Assembly: GCF_024599655.1 (NCBI RefSeq)
Contig: NZ_CP102247.1
Span: 3,968,001 to 4,032,000 of the forward strand
Source of the DNA: Enterobacter asburiae
GTDB taxonomy: Bacteria; Pseudomonadota; Gammaproteobacteria; Enterobacterales; Enterobacteriaceae
DNA length: 64,000 bases
Direction: 5' to 3'
Part shown: positions 29,399 to 38,690 of the stretch, piece by piece
Layout: each line of letters opens with the position of its first letter
How positions within the stretch are numbered: position 1 is the stretch's first letter
Notes under the pieces: model-generated
The model's input: only the letters and a program-made list of their open reading frames with translations
Databases searched by the model: none
What the model was told of the DNA's origin: nothing
Program-made: the position numbers and the translations under genes

Positions 29399-30424
29399 TT
29401 AATCTTGTTGATCGATCTTACGCTCAAGAGACTTGAGGCGCTTGCTCATATCATCAATGTTCATCACCAGAGCTGCTGTTTTACGCCATACCTTGTTGGG
29501 TTGTAGCGGAATGCCTGAGGAATAAACGCCAGGTTCAGTGATAGGACGCATTACCATGCCCATTCCCGTCACGGTCACCTTGTCGCAGATTTCCATATGG
29601 CCATTAATCACGCTCGCACCGCCAATCATGCAATAACGGCCAATTTTCAGGCTGCCCGCCATGATGACGCCACCCGCAACTGCGGTATTGTCGCCAATCA
29701 CAACGTTATGCGCAATCTGGCACTGGTTATCGATGATAACACCATTGCCAATGATCGTGTCGTCAAGCGCGCCACGGTCAATGGTGGTACAGGCGCCGAT
29801 CTCCACGCGATCGCCAATAATAACGCTACCAAGCTGCGGGATCTTCACCCAGTTACCGCGATCGTTAGCGTAACCAAAGCCGTCAGAACCAATTACGGTG
29901 CTGGACTGGACGAGGCAATTTTCGCCAATTTCAACGTCATGATAAACGGATACGTTGGCCCATAAACGGGTCCCGGCGCCGATTTTCGTATTTTTCCCAA
30001 CGAAGCAACCAGGGCCAATGACGACGTTATCGCCCAGCACAACGCCGGATTCGATAACCGCATTCGCGCCAACGGCGACGTTGTTACCAAGCCGGGCCGT
30101 CGCATCAATCGCTGCACTGGCAGCAATGTTCTGGGCCGGCTGCGGCGTGGTATCGAGAATTTGAGCCATGCGTGCATACGTCAGGTAGGGGTTTTTCACT
30201 ACCAGCGCGCTTACAGTGGCAAATGGAAGATCGTCCTGCGTCAGTACAACAGCTGACGCCTGGCATTGAGCCAGTTGCTCACGGTACTTAGGGCTTACCA
30301 TGAAGGTAATCGTGCCAGCTTTAGCAGATTGCATGGACGCAACAGCGGTGATGACGATATCGCCATCACCGTGTAATTCTGCATCCAACTGCTGAGCTAA
30401 ATCAGCCAGTCGAATTGAAGGCAT
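29399..30424 (-). CDS. lpxD: UDP-3-O-(3-hydroxymyristoyl)glucosamine N-acyltransferase
   Basis: A 341-residue trimeric acyltransferase for the third lipid A step. The N-terminal uridine-binding domain is at about 1-100, the left-handed beta-helix of hexapeptide repeats at about 105-300, and the C-terminal helix at about 310-341. The catalytic base His239 is in NQCQIAHN, the same number as in E. coli. Three bases separate it from skp upstream. Confidence 0.98.
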   Translation of the reverse strand: MPSIRLADLAQQLDAELHGDGDIVITAVASMQSAKAGTITFMVSPKYREQLAQCQASAVVLTQDDLPFATVSALVVKNPYLTYARMAQILDTTPQPAQNIAASAAIDATARLGNNVAVGANAVIESGVVLGDNVVIGPGCFVGKNTKIGAGTRLWANVSVYHDVEIGENCLVQSSTVIGSDGFGYANDRGNWVKIPQLGSVIIGDRVEIGACTTIDRGALDDTIIGNGVIIDNQCQIAHNVVIGDNTAVAGGVIMAGSLKIGRYCMIGGASVINGHMEICDKVTVTGMGMVMRPITEPGVYSSGIPLQPNKVWRKTAALVMNIDDMSKRLKSLERKIDQQD

Positions 30425-30427
30425 TAC

Positions 30428-30922
30428 TTATTTAACCTGTTTCAGAACATCAGCAGTGATGTCTTTAACATCTTTGCTGTTAAAAGCAACGGCGTTCGCA
30501 TCTACAACCAGATCGATACTCTGATCGGCAGCCACTGCTTTAACAGCAGTCTGAATGCGAGTTACCAGCTTGCCGCGTTCTTCGTTAGAACGACGCTGAC
30601 GATCCTGCTCGAAAGCCTGCGCTTTCTGGGAGAACGTCTGGCGCTGAGCCATTACGTCTTTTTCCAGCTTGCTACGGTCGCTTGCTTTCATGGTAGAACC
30701 ATCACGCTGCAGACGCTGCATTTTGGACTGAAGATCGTTTTCCATACCCTGCAGTTCGCTTGCACGGCCTTTGAATTCGTTTTCCAGAGTCGCAGAAACA
30801 CCTGTTTTCTGTGCAACCTGCTGGAACAAATTACCCATGTTGACGATTGCAATTTTGTCTGCTGCCTGAGCAGAAGTTGCCATCGCTAAACCGAGACCTG
30901 CAGCTAATAACCACTTTTTCAC
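30428..30922 (-). CDS. skp: Periplasmic chaperone Skp (OmpH)
   Basis: A 164-residue protein that forms the jellyfish-shaped trimer which holds unfolded outer-membrane proteins for BamA. The signal peptide KKWLLAAGLGLAMATSAQA is cleaved before ADKIAIVN. A long basic coiled coil covers about 45-120. I start at GTG (30920-30922) with AAGGAG upstream; the longer frame to 31027 has no signal peptide at its front. It is three residues longer than the E. coli protein. It is directly downstream of bamA, its client receiver. Confidence 0.96.
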   Translation of the reverse strand: MKKWLLAAGLGLAMATSAQAADKIAIVNMGNLFQQVAQKTGVSATLENEFKGRASELQGMENDLQSKMQRLQRDGSTMKASDRSKLEKDVMAQRQTFSQKAQAFEQDRQRRSNEERGKLVTRIQTAVKAVAADQSIDLVVDANAVAFNSKDVKDITADVLKQVK

Positions 30923-31044
30923 AATTAACTCCTTACCATCCCATTGGCACCAGAAGGTACCGTTCTTTGCGTGGCAAGGCGACCATTTTACCGATCGCCA
31001 GTTGTCAGCGCTACACTGCCAACGCATTCCTTTGCAGCGGATTA

Positions 31045-33462
31045 TTACCAGGTTTTACCAATGTTAAACTGGAATTGCTCCGCTTTGTCTCCATCGTATT
31101 TCTTAAACGGCTGGGCGTAAGAGAAGACCAACGGCCCCAGCGGTGACATCCATTGTAATGCGATACCGGCAGACATGCGAATATTGCTCGGATCGCTGTA
31201 GTCTGGAACGCCCTCTGCGCGCATCTGGGCAGTATTCTGCCAGTTGGTATCCCACACGGTACCCGCATCCCAGAAGAAGGACGTACGGACCGAGTTCGCG
31301 TATTTATCACTGATAAACGGCGTTGGCGTGATGAACTCCAGGCTGGCAACGGCCATGGCGTTACCGCCCACCGCGTCATCAGAGCTACAGACCTCGGAAG
31401 AGGAGGCCTTATTACAGTTATCTTTGTCGTTCCCGCCGTAGTAAACCGCTTTCGGACCAATGTTGTTGGACTGGAAACCACGAACGGTGCTGGAGCCACC
31501 CGCATAGAAGTTTTCATAGAACGGCAGTTCTTTGCCACCCAGACCATCGCCATAGCCCCAACGGGTACGGCCCAGAACCACCCACTTATGATCGTCATCG
31601 ATCGGGAAGTAGGACGCGGTATCCAGCGTGACCTTATAGAACTCGTTATCGGAACCCGGCACGGTCACTTTACCGTTCAGGTTGACGCGAGAACCTTCGG
31701 TTGGGAAGTAACCACGGTCGAGACGGTTATAGGTCCAGCCGTAGTTAAAGGTGAAGTCATCCGCCGCGAAGCCATTGTCATTACCATTTTTACTGGTTGA
31801 CTGGCCGATAGAGTCCAGATAACGCCACATCGCCACCTGCGGTTGCATGTTTGACAGGTCGTTATGCACGTAACCTAAGCCCGCACGCAGGGTGTTGTAT
31901 TCGTTGACCGGGAAGCCAAGCGTACCGTCTACACCGTAACTCTTGTTGGTGTATGAAGACAGGTCCGCGTCATCTGCTTTAAAGTCGTTATAGAAAATAC
32001 GACCGCCCAGGCTTACACCGTCTACGGTGAAGTATGGGTTAGTCACTGAGAACTCAGAGTAGGTCTGGTAGTCGTTTTTGGTGCCGTTAATACCGACAGA
32101 ATAACCCGTACCCAGCCAGTTATCCTGCTGCACGCCGACCTGGAAGCTCACGCCACTTTCAGTACCATAGCCCACACCGAAGTTGAAGCTACCGGTGTTG
32201 CGCTCTTTCACTTTATAAACGACATCAACCTGATCCGGGCTGCCCGGTACGCGCTGGGTATCGGTATCCACCGTTTCAAAATAGCCCAGACGGTTCAGAC
32301 GCTCTTTACCCTGATCAACGAGATCGCTACCCAACCATGCGCCTTCCATCTGACGCATTTCGCGACGCAGAACGGAATCTTTGGAAGTGTCGTTACCGAC
32401 GAAGCGGATCTTACGCACGTAGAAACGGTTGCCCGCATCAACATTCACATGCAGCTTAACGGTTTTATCCGCGTCATTGATTTCCGGCTGAGTCTGTACG
32501 CGCGGATAGGCATAACCATAGCGGCCGAGCAGCTTCTTAATGCTGTCTTCCATTTTGGTTACCTTGGAACCGCTATACAGGTCGCCTGGCTGAATTTTGG
32601 TCAGCGATTCGATTTCAGCAGAATGCCCCGCAAGGTTACCACTCACTTCAACACCCGAAAGCTTGTACTGCTCGCCTTCAGTGATGTTGACTGTAATGTA
32701 GATCCCTTTCTTGTCCGGCGTCAGGCTTACCTGAGTCGAGTCGATGTTGAAACGCGCATAGCCACGATCGAGATAGTAGCTGCGCAGGGTTTCAAGGTCG
32801 CCCGCCAGTTTCTGTTTCTGGTATTTGCGATCGCCTACCACGTTCCACCATGGCACTTCATCGCGCAGCTGGAAGGTGGAGATCAGTTCGTCGGTGCTGA
32901 ACGCGTGGTTGCCGACAATGTTGATCTGCTGGATCTTCGCAGAAACACCTTCCTGGAAGACCAGCTTCAGGTCAACACGGTTGCGCGGCAGCGGAGTGAC
33001 AACCGCTTTCACGCTGGCACTGTATTTACCGACGCTGTAGTAGAAATCTTCCAGACCTTTTTCAATGTCTGAAAGGGTTGTGCGGTCCAGGGATTCACCC
33101 ACACGAACACCGGATGCTTCAAGGTTCTGCTTGAGCATGTCATCTTTCACCGACTTGTTCCCGGAGAAAGTGATACTGGCAATCGTTGGACGTTCTTTTA
33201 CCTGTACCAGCAGCGTATCACCATCGCGCAGGACGCGAACGTCCTCAAAGTTGCCGGTGGCAAACAGAGCACGGATGGTGTTACTGATATCATCATCATT
33301 AACCGTATCGCCGGGGCGTACAGGCATACTGAGGAGGGCCGCACCAACGGCGACACGCTGGAGGCCTTCGAAATGAATGTCTTTCACTACGAACCCGTCA
33401 GCACCGTATACGGTGGCGCTGCTAAACAGCAGCGACGCTATGAGCAACTTTTTCATCGCCAT
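31045..33462 (-). CDS. bamA: Outer-membrane protein assembly factor BamA
   Basis: An 805-residue Omp85 protein, the essential core of the BAM complex. The signal peptide ends at YGA before DGFVVKDI. Five POTRA domains lie at about 21-420 and the 16-strand barrel at about 421-805. The VRGF motif of loop 6 (STVRGFQSNNIG) is intact, and the protein ends in Trp as the family does. The extracellular loop after it is five to six residues shorter than in E. coli but keeps a cysteine pair (DNCNKASSSEVC). It lies between rseP and skp. Confidence 0.99.
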   Translation of the reverse strand: MAMKKLLIASLLFSSATVYGADGFVVKDIHFEGLQRVAVGAALLSMPVRPGDTVNDDDISNTIRALFATGNFEDVRVLRDGDTLLVQVKERPTIASITFSGNKSVKDDMLKQNLEASGVRVGESLDRTTLSDIEKGLEDFYYSVGKYSASVKAVVTPLPRNRVDLKLVFQEGVSAKIQQINIVGNHAFSTDELISTFQLRDEVPWWNVVGDRKYQKQKLAGDLETLRSYYLDRGYARFNIDSTQVSLTPDKKGIYITVNITEGEQYKLSGVEVSGNLAGHSAEIESLTKIQPGDLYSGSKVTKMEDSIKKLLGRYGYAYPRVQTQPEINDADKTVKLHVNVDAGNRFYVRKIRFVGNDTSKDSVLRREMRQMEGAWLGSDLVDQGKERLNRLGYFETVDTDTQRVPGSPDQVDVVYKVKERNTGSFNFGVGYGTESGVSFQVGVQQDNWLGTGYSVGINGTKNDYQTYSEFSVTNPYFTVDGVSLGGRIFYNDFKADDADLSSYTNKSYGVDGTLGFPVNEYNTLRAGLGYVHNDLSNMQPQVAMWRYLDSIGQSTSKNGNDNGFAADDFTFNYGWTYNRLDRGYFPTEGSRVNLNGKVTVPGSDNEFYKVTLDTASYFPIDDDHKWVVLGRTRWGYGDGLGGKELPFYENFYAGGSSTVRGFQSNNIGPKAVYYGGNDKDNCNKASSSEVCSSDDAVGGNAMAVASLEFITPTPFISDKYANSVRTSFFWDAGTVWDTNWQNTAQMRAEGVPDYSDPSNIRMSAGIALQWMSPLGPLVFSYAQPFKKYDGDKAEQFQFNIGKTW

Positions 33463-33491
33463 CGTTATTATGCGTTCTTCCTAACACTCTC

Positions 33492-34844
33492 TTACAACCG
33501 AGAGAAATCATTGAAAAGTGCAAGCCCCATTAACAGCACCAGCAAAATCGAGCCAATGCGATAACTAAAGTCTTGAACTCGCTCGGATACCGGTCCGCCT
33601 TTTAGCTTTTCAATCGCCAAAAACAGCAGATGACCCCCGTCTAAAACGGGAAGCGGGAACAGGTTGATTATCCCAAGGTTCACGCTAATGAGCGCGAGGA
33701 ACATGAGATAGTAAATCACCCCGAATTCCGCTGACATCCCAGCCCCCTGAGCAATCGAAATTGGCCCACTGAGGTTGTTCAGTTTCACATCACCGGTTAT
33801 CAATTTCCCCAACATGTTGACCGTCAGCTTCATCAGTTGCCATGTTTTATCCGTGGCTTCAAGGATGGCGCTGAACGGCCCATACTGGCGTATTGTCTTG
33901 TACTCATCTGGCAGCGGGATCACTTTAGGCACAACGCCTGCGAACCCTTCTGCCTTTTTGCCGACCGACTTCGTATCCGGGATCAGCGTCAGCGAAAGCG
34001 GACTGCCTTGCCTTTCAACTTCCAGCGCGAGAGACGTTCCCGGATTATCGCGCACCAGAGTAACAAAGGTCATCCACTCTGTTAATGGTTGACCATCGAC
34101 TTTAACGATCCTGTCGCCCGCTTGCAAACCCGCTTTGCTCGCCGCCGAATTTGCCTGTACTTCGGCCAATACCGGCTCGATCTGCGCGCCGCGTGGACGA
34201 ATGCCCAGCGCAGCGACGGGATCTTCTTTGTCTGGCTCGAAACGCCAGTGACGTAAATCGAGTACTTTGTCCTGACGCGTATCTGAACCAAACGGCGATA
34301 CGCTGATGGTGGTCTGCGGATCGCCGATTTTGGCTACCAGCTGCAGTCGCACGGCATCCCAATCAGGGGTTTCGATGCCATCAATCGCTTTAAGTTCCAT
34401 CCCGGATGTAATTTGCGCACTCGCCGCGATGGAGTTGGGGGCAATTTCACCCACCACCGGACGCACGCCAGGGACGCCGATGATAAACACCAGCCAGTAA
34501 GCGAAAATCGCAAAGATGAAGTTGGCTACCGGTCCGGCAGCAATGATGGCGGCGCGTTGTCCAACGGTTTTATTGTTGAATGCGCTGTGTCGCAACTCAG
34601 GAGCGACAGGCTCGACGCGTTCGTCGAGCATTTTGACGTAGCCGCCCAGCGGGATAAGGGCGATGACAAATTCCGTGCCGTGACGGTCGGTGCGCGTCCA
34701 GAGTGATTTACCAAAACCAATGGAAAACCGCTCTACGCGCACGCCACAGCGGCGAGCAACCCAGAAATGGCCAAATTCATGCACGGTAATCAGTACACCC
34801 AGTGCAACAATGAACGCCGCCAGATTCCAGAGAATGCTCAGCAT
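33492..34844 (-). CDS. rseP: Site-2 intramembrane zinc protease RseP
   Basis: A 450-residue inner-membrane protease that makes the second cut in anti-sigma factor RseA, releasing sigma-E. The zinc motif HEFGH (His22, Glu23, His26) is in TM1 and the LDGGH motif near the C-terminus (about 401-405) supplies Asp402. Two PDZ domains lie between, in the periplasm. I start at MLSILWNLAAFI for the family length; a frame extending 15 residues upstream overlaps the cdsA end. It lies just upstream of bamA, whose client load it helps monitor. Confidence 0.97.
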   Translation of the reverse strand: MLSILWNLAAFIVALGVLITVHEFGHFWVARRCGVRVERFSIGFGKSLWTRTDRHGTEFVIALIPLGGYVKMLDERVEPVAPELRHSAFNNKTVGQRAAIIAAGPVANFIFAIFAYWLVFIIGVPGVRPVVGEIAPNSIAASAQITSGMELKAIDGIETPDWDAVRLQLVAKIGDPQTTISVSPFGSDTRQDKVLDLRHWRFEPDKEDPVAALGIRPRGAQIEPVLAEVQANSAASKAGLQAGDRIVKVDGQPLTEWMTFVTLVRDNPGTSLALEVERQGSPLSLTLIPDTKSVGKKAEGFAGVVPKVIPLPDEYKTIRQYGPFSAILEATDKTWQLMKLTVNMLGKLITGDVKLNNLSGPISIAQGAGMSAEFGVIYYLMFLALISVNLGIINLFPLPVLDGGHLLFLAIEKLKGGPVSERVQDFSYRIGSILLVLLMGLALFNDFSRL

Positions 34845-34855
34845 AAAACCTTCCG

Positions 34856-35713
34856 TTAAATCGTCCCGAATACCAGTAAAAGCAAACACGCAAACACTGG
34901 AACAGCCGCTGTCAGGCTATCAATGCGATCCAGTATACCGCCATGCCCTGGAATCAGGTGTCCGCTGTCCTTAATCCCTGCTTCACGCTTAAACATACTT
35001 TCGGTTAAATCACCGAGCACGGAGGCAAGCGCAGCAAAAATCGAGCACACCAGCAGTATTGACGGTGCCACTTCAAGATTCGCCCAGACGCCGTAGCCCC
35101 AGGAGATGATCGCTGCCGTAAACAGGCCGCCGATGAATCCTTGCCAGGTTTTGCCCGGAGAAACCTTCGGTGCCAGCTTATGTTTGCCAAACAGTTTACC
35201 AAACATATAGGCCCCGGAGTCAGCCCCCCAGACCAGAATCATCACATAAAGCAGCCAGATCGCACCGCTGTAGTGGTTTTCGTCGTAGTGCCAGGCTCGC
35301 AGCGCAACCATACCCCAGAAAAAAGGAATAATTGTGAGCAAACCAAAAATCAGTCGCAGCACTTTTGAATTGCGCCATAACGCCGCGGAGCCTGGATAAA
35401 AAAGAACCAGCAACAGCGCGGCAACCCACCAGGCCAACGATATCCACAAGGAACCGGCAACCAGGGGCTGATGAATATCATGGTGATATTCAGGCAACGT
35501 AAACAGCATTATGGCCAGAATAAAGCCACAAAGTACCGCAAGCCATACTCGCTGAGTACGCGAGGTAAAGCCGCTAAACTGTCCCCATTCCCACGCGGCG
35601 AGCATGCACACCACCAGCGTGATAATAGCGAATCCCACCGGGGGCAGTAAAAACAGCGCCGCAATGACAATGGGTATTAATACAAAAGCGGAAATCAGGC
35701 GATACTTCAGCAA
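34856..35713 (-). CDS. cdsA: Phosphatidate cytidylyltransferase
   Basis: A 285-residue inner-membrane enzyme that makes CDP-diacylglycerol, the precursor of all major phospholipids. It has about eight membrane segments and the diagnostic C-terminal signature SMFKREAGIKDSG...PGHGGILDRID, which includes the metal-binding aspartates. It lies between uppS (12 bp) and rseP (11 bp) in one transcript. Confidence 0.98.
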   Translation of the reverse strand: MLKYRLISAFVLIPIVIAALFLLPPVGFAIITLVVCMLAAWEWGQFSGFTSRTQRVWLAVLCGFILAIMLFTLPEYHHDIHQPLVAGSLWISLAWWVAALLLVLFYPGSAALWRNSKVLRLIFGLLTIIPFFWGMVALRAWHYDENHYSGAIWLLYVMILVWGADSGAYMFGKLFGKHKLAPKVSPGKTWQGFIGGLFTAAIISWGYGVWANLEVAPSILLVCSIFAALASVLGDLTESMFKREAGIKDSGHLIPGHGGILDRIDSLTAAVPVFACLLLLVFGTI

Positions 35714-35725
35714 AAGCTACCCCCA

Positions 35726-36484
35726 TCAGGCTTTGTCGCCACCAGGCTCGGTGCCGCCGAAACGACGCTCTCGATTGGCAAAGGCATGCAGCGCACCTTC
35801 AAAGTCTTGTTCATCAAAATCGGGCCAAAGAACATCCGTAAAGTAAAGTTCGGCATAGGCAATTTGCCATATCAAAAAGTTACTTATGCGATGTTCCCCC
35901 CCTGTCCTAATTACCAAATCCACAGGCGCCTGTTCATTCATGCAGATTTGCTTGCTCAGCGCCTCTTCATCAATTTGGTCGGGTCTCAACAGCCCTTCCT
36001 GAACCTGTTCGGCCAGATGCCGAACGCCCTGGATAATATCCCAGCGTCCGCCGTAATTCGCCGCAATATTCAGCGTCAGACCGGTATTATTTTCCGTCAG
36101 CGCTTCTGCTTTGCGAATCCGTTCCTGCAAACGTGAGTTGAAACGACTGGTATCGCCAATGATACGCAGGCGGACGTTGTGGCGGTGCAGGCTTTTTACT
36201 TCGCTGTCTAGCGCCCACACAAACAATTCCATCAACGCAGTCACTTCCTGCAGAGGTCGATTCCAGTTTTCACTGCTAAAAGCATAGAGCGTTAACGCAT
36301 CAATGCCGTTGTTGGCGGCAAAAGAAACGGCGCGACGAACGGATTTCGCCCCCGCTTTATGCCCAAAGGCTCGTATCTTCCCTTGTCTTTTCGCCCAGCG
36401 GCCATTGCCATCCATAATGATTGCTACATGACGGCAGCCATGAGCTGGCAAATTTTCGCTTATTGGTTGATTCGCAGACAACAT
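35726..36484 (-). CDS. uppS: Undecaprenyl diphosphate synthase
   Basis: A 252-residue cis-prenyltransferase that makes the C55 lipid carrier for peptidoglycan, O-antigen and enterobacterial common antigen. The IIMDGNGRWAKRQGK motif contains the catalytic Asp25 (Asp26 in E. coli), and the downstream RTGGEHRISNFLIWQIAYAE block binds isopentenyl diphosphate. The first gene of the uppS-cdsA-rseP-bamA run. It is separated from dxr by 186 bp containing a terminator-like hairpin. Confidence 0.98.
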   Translation of the reverse strand: MLSANQPISENLPAHGCRHVAIIMDGNGRWAKRQGKIRAFGHKAGAKSVRRAVSFAANNGIDALTLYAFSSENWNRPLQEVTALMELFVWALDSEVKSLHRHNVRLRIIGDTSRFNSRLQERIRKAEALTENNTGLTLNIAANYGGRWDIIQGVRHLAEQVQEGLLRPDQIDEEALSKQICMNEQAPVDLVIRTGGEHRISNFLIWQIAYAELYFTDVLWPDFDEQDFEGALHAFANRERRFGGTEPGGDKA

Positions 36485-36545
36485 AACGCGTTTTTTGTCC
36501 CTGAAAAGGATTTAACGGTACTCAGGAATACTGAAGCCTATACAT

Positions 36546-36571
36546 AAAAAAGCCGTGTCAAACCACGGCTC
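36546..36571 (-). terminator. Terminator between dxr and uppS
   Basis: GCCGTG and CACGGC (extended by A-T pairs) pair around a loop, with TTTTTTATG following on the minus strand. It lies about 100 bp past the dxr stop and 60 bp before the uppS start. Confidence 0.82.
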
Positions 36572-36670
36572 ACCTGACCACATAAAGTCAAATACCTGCG
36601 ATCAGGTGGCGCAGACTATATCACTGAAGCCCAACGCTAACAAATAGCACGACGACTAGTGCTTGCTTTA

Positions 36671-37870
36671 TCACCAGCTTGCGAGACGTGTCACCTGCTG
36701 GCGCGCAATATTACGCGCAGCTGCATCCACCGCCAGCACCTCTTCCACGCTTTGTGGTTCGCGCAAATCCATCATCTCCAGTACCGATAAATTTAACGAC
36801 GCGATATCGGTAAAACGAATTTGCTGATTAAGAAATGCTTCAACGGTAATTTCATTGGCTGCATTAAGTGCCGTCGTCGCCGCCTGCCCCTGGTCGAAGG
36901 CATTCATCGCAAGCTTCAGACATGGATAGCGGTCGTAGTCTGGTTCACTGAACGTCAGGGAACTTAGCTTGCAGAAATCAAGCGGCTTCACGCCGGACTT
37001 CACTCGATTTGGCCACGCCATTGAATGGGCAATCGGCGTACGCATGTCCGGCTCGCCCAGCTGTGCCAGCACGCTGCCATCCTGATAACGCACCATCGAG
37101 TGAATCACCGATTGCGGGTGAATCAGTACTTCCATCTGTTTCGCTGACGCATTAAACAACCAGCGCGCTTCAATGTATTCCAGACCTTTGTTCATCATGG
37201 TGGCTGAGTCAACGGAGATTTTACGCCCCATCGACCAGTTCGGATGACGGCACGCCTGATCCGGCGTCATGGCGCGCAGTTCAGACAGTGGCGTTTCACG
37301 GAACGGGCCACCAGACCCGGTAAGCAGAATAGACACTACGCCATTCTGCTCCAGGTCAGCGTACCCCAGGTTCTGTTGAAAAGGTTGCGGTAAACTCTGA
37401 AAAATCGCGTTGTGCTCGCTATCGACCGGCAAAAGACGCGCGCCGCGCTGCTTCACCGCGTCCATAAACAGGCGTCCGCAGGTGACCAGAGACTCTTTGT
37501 TGGCCAGCAGCACATCCTTACCGGCATCAATCGCGGCAAGCGTGGGCAATAATCCTGCCGCCCCAACGATAGCCGCCATCACCTGATCCACCTCATCCAG
37601 CGCCGCCATCTGGCAGGCCGCCTGTTGGCCACTCAGCACCTCGGTTCGGCTGCCCTGTTCACGCAGCTGTGCTTTCAGCAGACGCGCGCTCTCTTCGTCA
37701 TCCATTACCGCATAGCGGGGCGCAAACTCCAGGCACTGCTCGACCATTCGCTGCACATTCTTACCGGCCACCAGCGCTGTCACGGTGTAAAGTTCAGGAT
37801 TATGGCGAACAACGTCGAGAGTGCTGCAACCGATAGAGCCGGTTGAGCCGAGGAGTGTTAAATGCTTCAT
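36671..37870 (-). CDS. dxr: 1-deoxy-D-xylulose 5-phosphate reductoisomerase
   Basis: A 398-residue NADPH- and metal-dependent enzyme that converts DXP to MEP, the committed step of the isoprenoid pathway feeding uppS, and the target of fosmidomycin. The NADPH loop GSTGSIG is at residues 7-13, the metal-binding region around PVDSEHNAIFQ, and the flexible flap around the NHPNWSMGRKI segment. I start at the ATG giving MKHLTLLGSTGS; the frame extends 12 codons further upstream without conservation. Confidence 0.97.
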   Translation of the reverse strand: MKHLTLLGSTGSIGCSTLDVVRHNPELYTVTALVAGKNVQRMVEQCLEFAPRYAVMDDEESARLLKAQLREQGSRTEVLSGQQAACQMAALDEVDQVMAAIVGAAGLLPTLAAIDAGKDVLLANKESLVTCGRLFMDAVKQRGARLLPVDSEHNAIFQSLPQPFQQNLGYADLEQNGVVSILLTGSGGPFRETPLSELRAMTPDQACRHPNWSMGRKISVDSATMMNKGLEYIEARWLFNASAKQMEVLIHPQSVIHSMVRYQDGSVLAQLGEPDMRTPIAHSMAWPNRVKSGVKPLDFCKLSSLTFSEPDYDRYPCLKLAMNAFDQGQAATTALNAANEITVEAFLNQQIRFTDIASLNLSVLEMMDLREPQSVEEVLAVDAAARNIARQQVTRLASW

Positions 37871-37904
37871 GAGATGCCCGAAAAAAGTTAGACCAGATAA
37901 AAGC

Positions 37905-37948
37905 AAAACGCCGCCAGCAAGACCCCAAGTCCCTCTGAACGGCGTTTA
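37905..37948 (-). terminator. Probable frr terminator
   Basis: AAACGCCG and CGGCGTTT pair around a 26-base loop that contains a smaller GAC/GTC hairpin. On the minus strand the stem ends in GCGTTTTGCTTTT. It lies 19 bp past the frr stop. Confidence 0.6.
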
Positions 37949-37965
37949 TCAGTGTACGACAGAAA

Positions 37966-38523
37966 TCAGAACTGCATCAGTTCCGCTTCTTTATCTGCCA
38001 GCGCCGCATCAATTTTCTTGATGGCAGCGTCGGTCATTTTCTGAATGTCGTCCTGAGAACGACGATCGTCATCTTCACTGATCTCTTTTTCTTTCAGCAG
38101 CGCTTTTACTTTATCGTTCGCGTCGCGACGGACGTTACGCACGGATACACGACCCTGCTCAGCTTCGCCACGAACCACTTTGATCAAATCTTTACGACGC
38201 TCTTCCGTCAGTGGAGGCAGCGGAACGCGGATGTCAGCGCCCGCAGAGCTTGGGTTCAGTCCGAGGTCAGAGGCCATGATCGCTTTCTCAACGGCCGGGC
38301 TCATAGAACGATCGAACACGTTGATTTTCAGCGTACGGGTATCTTCTACCGTTACGCTCGCCAGCTGACGCAGAGGGGTTGGCGTACCGTAGTATTCTAC
38401 GATGATGCCATCCAGCAGGCTTGGGGAAGCACGGCCAGTACGGATTTTGCTGATTTGGGTTTTGAACGCTTCTACGCATTTTTCCATGCGTACTTCAGCA
38501 TCTTTTCTGATGTCGTTAATCAC
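37966..38523 (-). CDS. frr: Ribosome recycling factor
   Basis: A 185-residue tRNA-shaped protein that, with EF-G, splits post-termination ribosomes. It has the three-helix bundle and conserved segments KIRTGRASPSLLDGI and LPPLTEERRKDLIKVV. The start is a GTG at 38521-38523, as the sequence VINDIRKDAE fits the family N-terminus. A promoter candidate lies upstream. Confidence 0.98.
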   Translation of the reverse strand: MINDIRKDAEVRMEKCVEAFKTQISKIRTGRASPSLLDGIIVEYYGTPTPLRQLASVTVEDTRTLKINVFDRSMSPAVEKAIMASDLGLNPSSAGADIRVPLPPLTEERRKDLIKVVRGEAEQGRVSVRNVRRDANDKVKALLKEKEISEDDDRRSQDDIQKMTDAAIKKIDAALADKEAELMQF

Positions 38524-38588
38524 GTTACGAATCCTTGAAAACTTGTCTCAGGCAGACTATCCGCCAGCACAGCGCTACAGGTGTGCTA

Positions 38589-38615
38589 AGTATAGTCGCG
38601 TTTAATTCATGACAA
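38589..38615 (-). promoter_or_regulatory. Probable frr promoter
   Basis: On the minus strand TTGTCA (38610-38615) and TATACT (38589-38594), with a rather short 15-bp spacer, lie about 65 bp upstream of the frr start. Confidence 0.45.
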
Positions 38616-38690
38616 CGCCAAAGGCGCGCCCGGGTAAGATACCACTACAAAATAAAGCGGAATCTTACCTGTATTTGTCGTCAACGGAAA

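Noticed and set aside
30923..31027. Upstream extension of skp
   Set aside because: It would place 35 charged residues ahead of the signal peptide. The GTG at 30922 has AAGGAG in front and a proper signal sequence.
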